From positions 1-18,610 of the forward strand of contig CAJQMW010000066.1 of assembly GCA_905479535.1 (NCBI GenBank): DNA of 18,610 bases. The letters run 5' to 3'. Each line of letters starts with the position of its first letter. The first letter of the stretch is position 1. This DNA comes from an uncultured Maribacter sp. GTDB lineage: Bacteria; Bacteroidota; Bacteroidia; Flavobacteriales; Flavobacteriaceae. Made by a program: the position numbers and the translations under genes. Positions 15,205 through 18,610 of this stretch are shown here, piece after piece. Below the pieces are notes generated by a model. The model worked only from the letters and a program-made list of their open reading frames with translations. It did no database searches and was not told where the DNA came from.

Positions 15205-17238
15205 ATGCGCAACTATTTTTTTCTATTGCTAATAGGACTTTTGGTCCAGTTTTCAAATGCTCAAAAATCAGACTTTTCATATTTGGATGTCTATGATTTG
15301 CAGTATGTATCGGACCCCCAAATTTCACCAGATGGAGTACGGGTGGTATATCGCCGTATGGGATTCGATATCATGGAGGACAAGGCAACAGGAAACCTTT
15401 GGATGATAAAAAGCGATGGTTCCCAACATCAAAAATTGACCTCGAGAGAGGAAAGTGAATCTAACGCAACTTGGTCGCCGGATGGGAAGCAATTGGCTTT
15501 TACAGGTGCTACGGATCAAGGTTCGGAAATTTATGTGTACTGGATAAGTTCGGGTAAAATCGCCAAGATTTCACAATTACCTTTTAGTCCCAGTTCCTTG
15601 ACCTGGTCACCAGATGGCAAACGATTGGCCTTCTCCATGAACGTTGAAAGAGCCGCTCCTGTATTGGCCAAAATGCCCAAGAAACCTAAAGGCGCCAAAT
15701 GGGCGGACAGTCCTAGGATAACGGATAGATTGTACCACGAAGCCGATGGTAGGGGTTACATTTCACCCGGTTTTAACCACATCTTCACTATCCCTTCAAA
15801 TGGGGGAGCGGTAAGACAAATTACGTCTGGAGATTACCATCATAGAGGTACACTTTCGTGGAGTGCCGACGGCAGACAAATTTTCTTTTCAGGAAATAGA
15901 AATGAAGATTGGGAATACGATTTTAGAAACAGTGAAGTTTATGCGGTTAATGTTGATGACGGTACCATAAAGGCGCTAACGGATAGAAATGGGCCCGATA
16001 CGAACCCACTGGTTTCACCCAACGGAAAATACATTGCCTACATTGGTTTTGAAGATAAGGTACAGGCCTACCAGGTTAGACAATTGCACGTAATGAACAG
16101 CGATGGAAGTAATAAGCGCGTTGTTTCCAATACGTTGGACAGGGGAGTTTCCGATATTGTATGGAATGCAAAAAGCGAAGGACTCTATTTTTCCTATGAT
16201 GACAAGGGCAACAGTAAAATCGCCCATATCAGCTTAAACGGTAAGGTTGATAAATTGGCGGATAACATGGGAGGTACTTCCATTGGGCGACCCTATGCGG
16301 GGGGATCCTTTACCGTTTCTAAGAACGGAACCATCGCTTTTACTCAAACCAGACCTGAATACCCATCTGAATTGGCGGTATTGTCCCCCAAGGGAAAAAC
16401 TCCATCCAAGATAACTTCCCTGAACAAGGCCTTGTTGGATTACAAAAACCTTGGAAAAGTAGAAGAGGTCTGGTATAAATCTACTTTTGACCAACGTAAT
16501 ATACAAGGATGGGTGGTTTACCCACCGGACTATGACGCCAATAGGAAATACCCGTTCTTGGTGGAAAACCATGGCGGGCCAATTTTAAATTATGGGGACC
16601 GTTTTTCTTCGGAAATGCAATTGTATGCTGCAAACGGTTATATTGTTTTTTATCCAAATCCACGCGGCAGTACCAGTTATGGTGAAGAATTCGCCAATTT
16701 ATTGTACAATAATTATCCCGGTGAGGATTATAACGATGTTATGGATGGTGTAGATTATTGTATAGCAAAGGGAATTGCCCATGAAGACCAGTTGTTCGTT
16801 ACCGGAGGCAGTGCGGGAGGTATCATGTCCGCTTGGATGATTGGAAAGAACAATAGGTTCGAGGCTGCCGTGGTAGCCAAGCCCGTTATGAATTGGATAA
16901 GTAAAACTTTGGTGGCGGACAACTATTTCAGGTATGCCAATTCCAGGTATCCGGGCCAACCTTGGGAAAATTTCGAGGGCTATTGGAAATTTTCGCCACT
17001 TTCTCTCGTTGGTAATATAGAGACCCCAACAATGGTTTTGGTAGGAATGAACGATTTGCGGACCCCTCCGAGTGAGGCGAAACAGTTGTACCATGCCTTG
17101 AAATTGAGAAAGGTTGAAACGGTTTTGGTGGAAATCCCTGAGGCAAGTCACGGAATAGCCAACAAGCCAAGCAACTTAATTACTAAAATAGCGCACACCT
17201 TGGCTTGGTTGGACAAGTACAAAAAAACGATAGAATAG
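15205..17238 (+). CDS. S9-family serine peptidase (prolyl oligopeptidase / acylaminoacyl-peptidase type)
   Basis: This 677-residue exported peptidase probably cleaves short peptides in the periplasm. A signal peptide covers 1-19 (MRNYFFLLLIGLL, ending NAQ). Residues 30 to about 400 form a beta-propeller with repeated TolB/PD40-type blades (ATWSPDGKQLAFTG, LTWSPDGKRLAFS, LSWSADGRQIFFSG, LVSPNGKYIAYIG). The C-terminal alpha/beta-hydrolase domain (about 425-677) has the nucleophile S536 in GGSAGG, the acid D617 in GMNDLRTPPSEA and H649 in EASHG, a complete catalytic triad. The ENHGGP block (454-459) supplies the oxyanion region typical of the family. Length and architecture match dipeptidyl-/acylaminoacyl-peptidases. 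Substrate preference is not readable. A small membrane protein gene begins one base after its stop. Confidence 0.94.
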   Translation: MRNYFFLLLIGLLVQFSNAQKSDFSYLDVYDLQYVSDPQISPDGVRVVYRRMGFDIMEDKATGNLWMIKSDGSQHQKLTSREESESNATWSPDGKQLAFTGATDQGSEIYVYWISSGKIAKISQLPFSPSSLTWSPDGKRLAFSMNVERAAPVLAKMPKKPKGAKWADSPRITDRLYHEADGRGYISPGFNHIFTIPSNGGAVRQITSGDYHHRGTLSWSADGRQIFFSGNRNEDWEYDFRNSEVYAVNVDDGTIKALTDRNGPDTNPLVSPNGKYIAYIGFEDKVQAYQVRQLHVMNSDGSNKRVVSNTLDRGVSDIVWNAKSEGLYFSYDDKGNSKIAHISLNGKVDKLADNMGGTSIGRPYAGGSFTVSKNGTIAFTQTRPEYPSELAVLSPKGKTPSKITSLNKALLDYKNLGKVEEVWYKSTFDQRNIQGWVVYPPDYDANRKYPFLVENHGGPILNYGDRFSSEMQLYAANGYIVFYPNPRGSTSYGEEFANLLYNNYPGEDYNDVMDGVDYCIAKGIAHEDQLFVTGGSAGGIMSAWMIGKNNRFEAAVVAKPVMNWISKTLVADNYFRYANSRYPGQPWENFEGYWKFSPLSLVGNIETPTMVLVGMNDLRTPPSEAKQLYHALKLRKVETVLVEIPEASHGIANKPSNLITKIAHTLAWLDKYKKTIE

Positions 17239-17239
17239 A

Positions 17240-17680
17240 ATGGCCGTTAAAAAGCGACATTGGTTTTTGAATTTACTGATGTTAATTACTGTAATCGTCT
17301 GTATTTCGGCACTGGCAATGCATTATAAGAACTGGATAAAGGCAAAGCCGGACAAGGTTCAGATTTTATCGGGTTTTTACCATGTTAATGTTCCCTATAG
17401 CGAGATGGACAGCGTCAGGTTCGTAGATAAAATTCCACCGATGCAAAGATTGAACGGCTTCTCCGCCCTAGAGAAGGAAAAAGGAATTTTTCAAGAGTTT
17501 AAGGATTCTTTGACGGATAAAAAAGTGTACGTGTTCGTGGACAACATTTCACAACAAAAAATTAAAGTGGTCTATAAGGATTCGTTAAAGCTGTACGTTA
17601 ACCGCAAGGACTCGCTCAAAACCCTAGAGTTATTTGATTTTCTCCATAAAAAATTGGAAAGTGAAGTTTTACCCAATTAA
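17240..17680 (+). CDS. Small membrane-anchored protein, possibly with a PH-like domain; function unknown
   Basis: This 146-residue protein has a basic N-terminus, one membrane segment (about 8-27) and a soluble part of about 110 residues. The part from 38 to 140 alternates strands (VQILSGFYHVNVPY, SVRFVDKIP, KKVYVFVDN, KIKVVYKDSLKLYVNR) and ends in a helix (ELFDFLHKKLESEV). This looks like the bacterial PH-like fold, although I cannot confirm it. The start codon lies one base after the peptidase stop (TAGaATG), so the two are almost certainly co-transcribed and perhaps translationally coupled. There are no catalytic motifs. A role with the peptidase is suggested only by the arrangement. Confidence 0.78.
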   Translation: MAVKKRHWFLNLLMLITVIVCISALAMHYKNWIKAKPDKVQILSGFYHVNVPYSEMDSVRFVDKIPPMQRLNGFSALEKEKGIFQEFKDSLTDKKVYVFVDNISQQKIKVVYKDSLKLYVNRKDSLKTLELFDFLHKKLESEVLPN

Positions 17681-17762
17681 ATTTGTAGCTGGAAAAAAAA
17701 AGAAGCGAACCAATACTATTTGTCCTAATTTATAGTTTTTGTAATACGATTTATAGTCCGTC

Positions 17763-18188
17763 ATGAAAATTGGAAGATCATTTCTTTTTTTAATTGTGTT
17801 TCTAACCTGTTTCTTCGGGTTTGGACAGCATAAGCTTAGTCTGGATATTGATGGTGTAAGCTCCGACAACGGGAACGTCTGCGTAGCCATATACCAAGAC
17901 CAAAATTCTTTTTTAAAGTTTGATAAGGTTTTTAAGATTGGCTCCGAAAGAGCGGTAAAAGGCAATACTCATATTGAGATTGATGATATACCGGGGGGAG
18001 AGTACGCCGTTGCCATATTTCACGACGAAAACGGTAACGAGAAACTTGATACCAATTTTATGGGCATACCCAAGGAAGCCATAGCCTTTTCAAAGGGGAA
18101 AATGAAAATTTTCGGTCCCCCTAGGTTCGAAGAGTGCGCCTTTGCCATTGTCTCCAATACCAAAATCCGAATAAATATGCGGCAGTGA
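17763..18188 (+). CDS. DUF2141-family secreted protein
   Basis: This 141-residue exported protein has a signal peptide at about 1-21 (ending FGFGQ) and a single beta-rich domain. It carries the diagnostic DUF2141 features: an opening strand with VCVAIYQDQNSFL (39-51), the turn DDIPGGEYAVAIFHDENGN (73-91), and KLDTNFMGIPKEAIAFS (93-109). The biochemical role of the family is unknown; an extracytoplasmic, possibly envelope-linked role is usually supposed. An 82-bp gap separates it from the gene before it, so it may have its own promoter, but no clear -33/-7 pair is visible. Confidence 0.9.
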   Translation: MKIGRSFLFLIVFLTCFFGFGQHKLSLDIDGVSSDNGNVCVAIYQDQNSFLKFDKVFKIGSERAVKGNTHIEIDDIPGGEYAVAIFHDENGNEKLDTNFMGIPKEAIAFSKGKMKIFGPPRFEECAFAIVSNTKIRINMRQ

Positions 18189-18213
18189 CCAAACTGGTCT
18201 CGTGGACTAAATG

Positions 18214-18426
18214 TTATTTGAAAGTTGTTCTTAAAATAATACCATTTGCCGCTTGCGCCCCATAGGTAGCCGCCACGGCTCCGCTCAAAATATCTACACT
18301 CTTTACGTTAAATACTTTTTTTTAATCAATAGCGTCCGAGTAAAATAATTTGGATTGGCTAAAGCCATGGTAATTATAGGGTAAACTTTTTATGACTATC
18401 GGATAGTTTGCACATGAAGTCAACTT
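18214..18426 (-). pseudogene. Remnant of a TonB-dependent receptor plug domain
   Basis: Translating the minus strand gives KSVDILSGAVAATYGAQAAN (18303-18244) and then GIILRTTFK and a stop at 18214-18216. This matches the typical end of a SusC/TonB plug domain, whose pattern resembles IEVLKG-AAALYGSRAANGVILITTK. The same frame continues upstream through LFYSDAID, but a TAA at 18322-18324 interrupts it, next to a run of eight A. A second stop lies just beyond 18426, and no start codon precedes the conserved part. The stop right after the TTFK end means no beta-barrel follows. It is either a decayed fragment of a receptor or the broken end of a short plug-only protein. Confidence 0.6.
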
Positions 18427-18444
18427 TTAAGTTTTGTAAAAAAA

Positions 18445-18520
18445 ACACCTCCCTCTATCCCTCCTTTCTAGGAGGGAAGAAATCGTTTCCCCTCTAAAAA
18501 GAGGGGATTAAGGGGTGTGT
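18445..18520. repeat. Compound palindromic repeat with two inner hairpins
   Basis: The outer arms (ACACC... at 18445 and ...GGGGTGTGT ending at 18520) pair imperfectly over about 20 bases. Inside are two perfect stems: TCCCTCC/GGAGGGA (18458-18464 with 18471-18477, 6-nt loop) and TCCCCTCT/AGAGGGGA (18488-18495 with 18500-18507, AAAA loop). The whole could fold as a three-way cruciform. G/C blocks in AT-rich surroundings and the ACACCCCT-like ends resemble intergenic repeats I recall as widespread in Bacteroidota; copy number was not checked. Confidence 0.75.
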
Positions 18521-18610
18521 AGGCCTAAATTTAGTCGTAAATCGTATAATCCGGGAAAAAAAGGGTAACTTGATTGACGTGCTGACTACAAAAAAAGGCT
18601 ATGTAACAAA

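Larger units (their letters stand above)
18189..18610. other. 422-bp terminal intergenic region
   Basis: There is no intact gene. From left to right it holds a degraded TonB-plug coding remnant on the minus strand (18214-18426) and a compound palindromic repeat (18445-18520). About 90 bases of AT-rich sequence follow, in which I see nothing recognisable. Confidence 0.7.

Noticed and set aside
16699..17151. 150-codon open frame on the minus strand inside the S9 peptidase
   Set aside because: It is antisense to the catalytic domain, which carries intact Ser, Asp and His motifs; the antisense product shows no domain.
17669..17965. 98-codon minus-strand open frame overlapping the DUF2141 gene
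   Set aside because: It overlaps the promoter region and signal peptide of a clear DUF2141 gene and shows no family pattern.
18458..18507. CRISPR-like paired repeats
   Set aside because: The two G/C hairpins differ in sequence and spacing, there are no regular spacers, and no cas genes are present; it is a compound palindrome.

Overview
The window looks like chromosomal DNA from a marine-type member of the Flavobacteriaceae (Bacteroidota). It is AT-rich, lacks Shine-Dalgarno sequences ahead of its genes, and has promoter-like TTG / TAnnTTTG elements. Its protein families are typical of this group: a CrtY-type lycopene cyclase, a TonB receptor with an N-terminal carboxypeptidase-like domain, a LytS/LytTR pair, a CusA pump fused to an outer-membrane factor, an S9 peptidase and a DUF2141 protein. 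The genus cannot be fixed from sequence reading alone.

Layout. (1) 64-1212 (-): lycopene cyclase. (2) 1281-5160: a metal-uptake locus. A TonB-dependent receptor (-) is divergent from a DtxR/MntR-type regulator and a ZIP transporter (+). The 111-bp divergent spacer carries operator-like palindromes. (3) 5180-5718 (-): a ParE/RelE-type toxin with its antitoxin, flanked by an unusual direct repeat of the ZIP gene's 3' end. (4) 6022-8931 (+): a serine hydrolase of the beta-lactamase family, a LytS-type histidine kinase and a LytTR response regulator, closely spaced and probably one operon. (5) 8976-15068 (-): a heavy-metal efflux operon in the order histidine-rich secreted protein, CusA/CzcA-type RND pump fused to a TolC-like outer-membrane factor, and a lipoprotein membrane-fusion protein. 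(6) 15205-18188 (+): an S9 peptidase, a small membrane-anchored protein one base behind it, and a DUF2141 secreted protein. (7) 18189-18610: no intact gene. It holds a decayed TonB-plug coding remnant and a compound palindromic repeat.

How it works together: the window pairs regulated metal import (receptor, metalloregulator, ZIP permease) with metal export (tripartite RND system plus a possible histidine-rich metal-binding accessory). The two-component system converges on the efflux operon, but nothing in the sequence shows that it controls it. Three different palindromic intergenic repeats (1230-1266, 10159-10228, 18445-18520) are present.

Most genes belong to known families. The most unusual observations are the signal-peptide-like segment at the RND/outer-membrane-factor fusion joint, the repeat bracketing the toxin-antitoxin pair, and the unannotated plug remnant. 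I did not find convincing evidence for a wholly new system.
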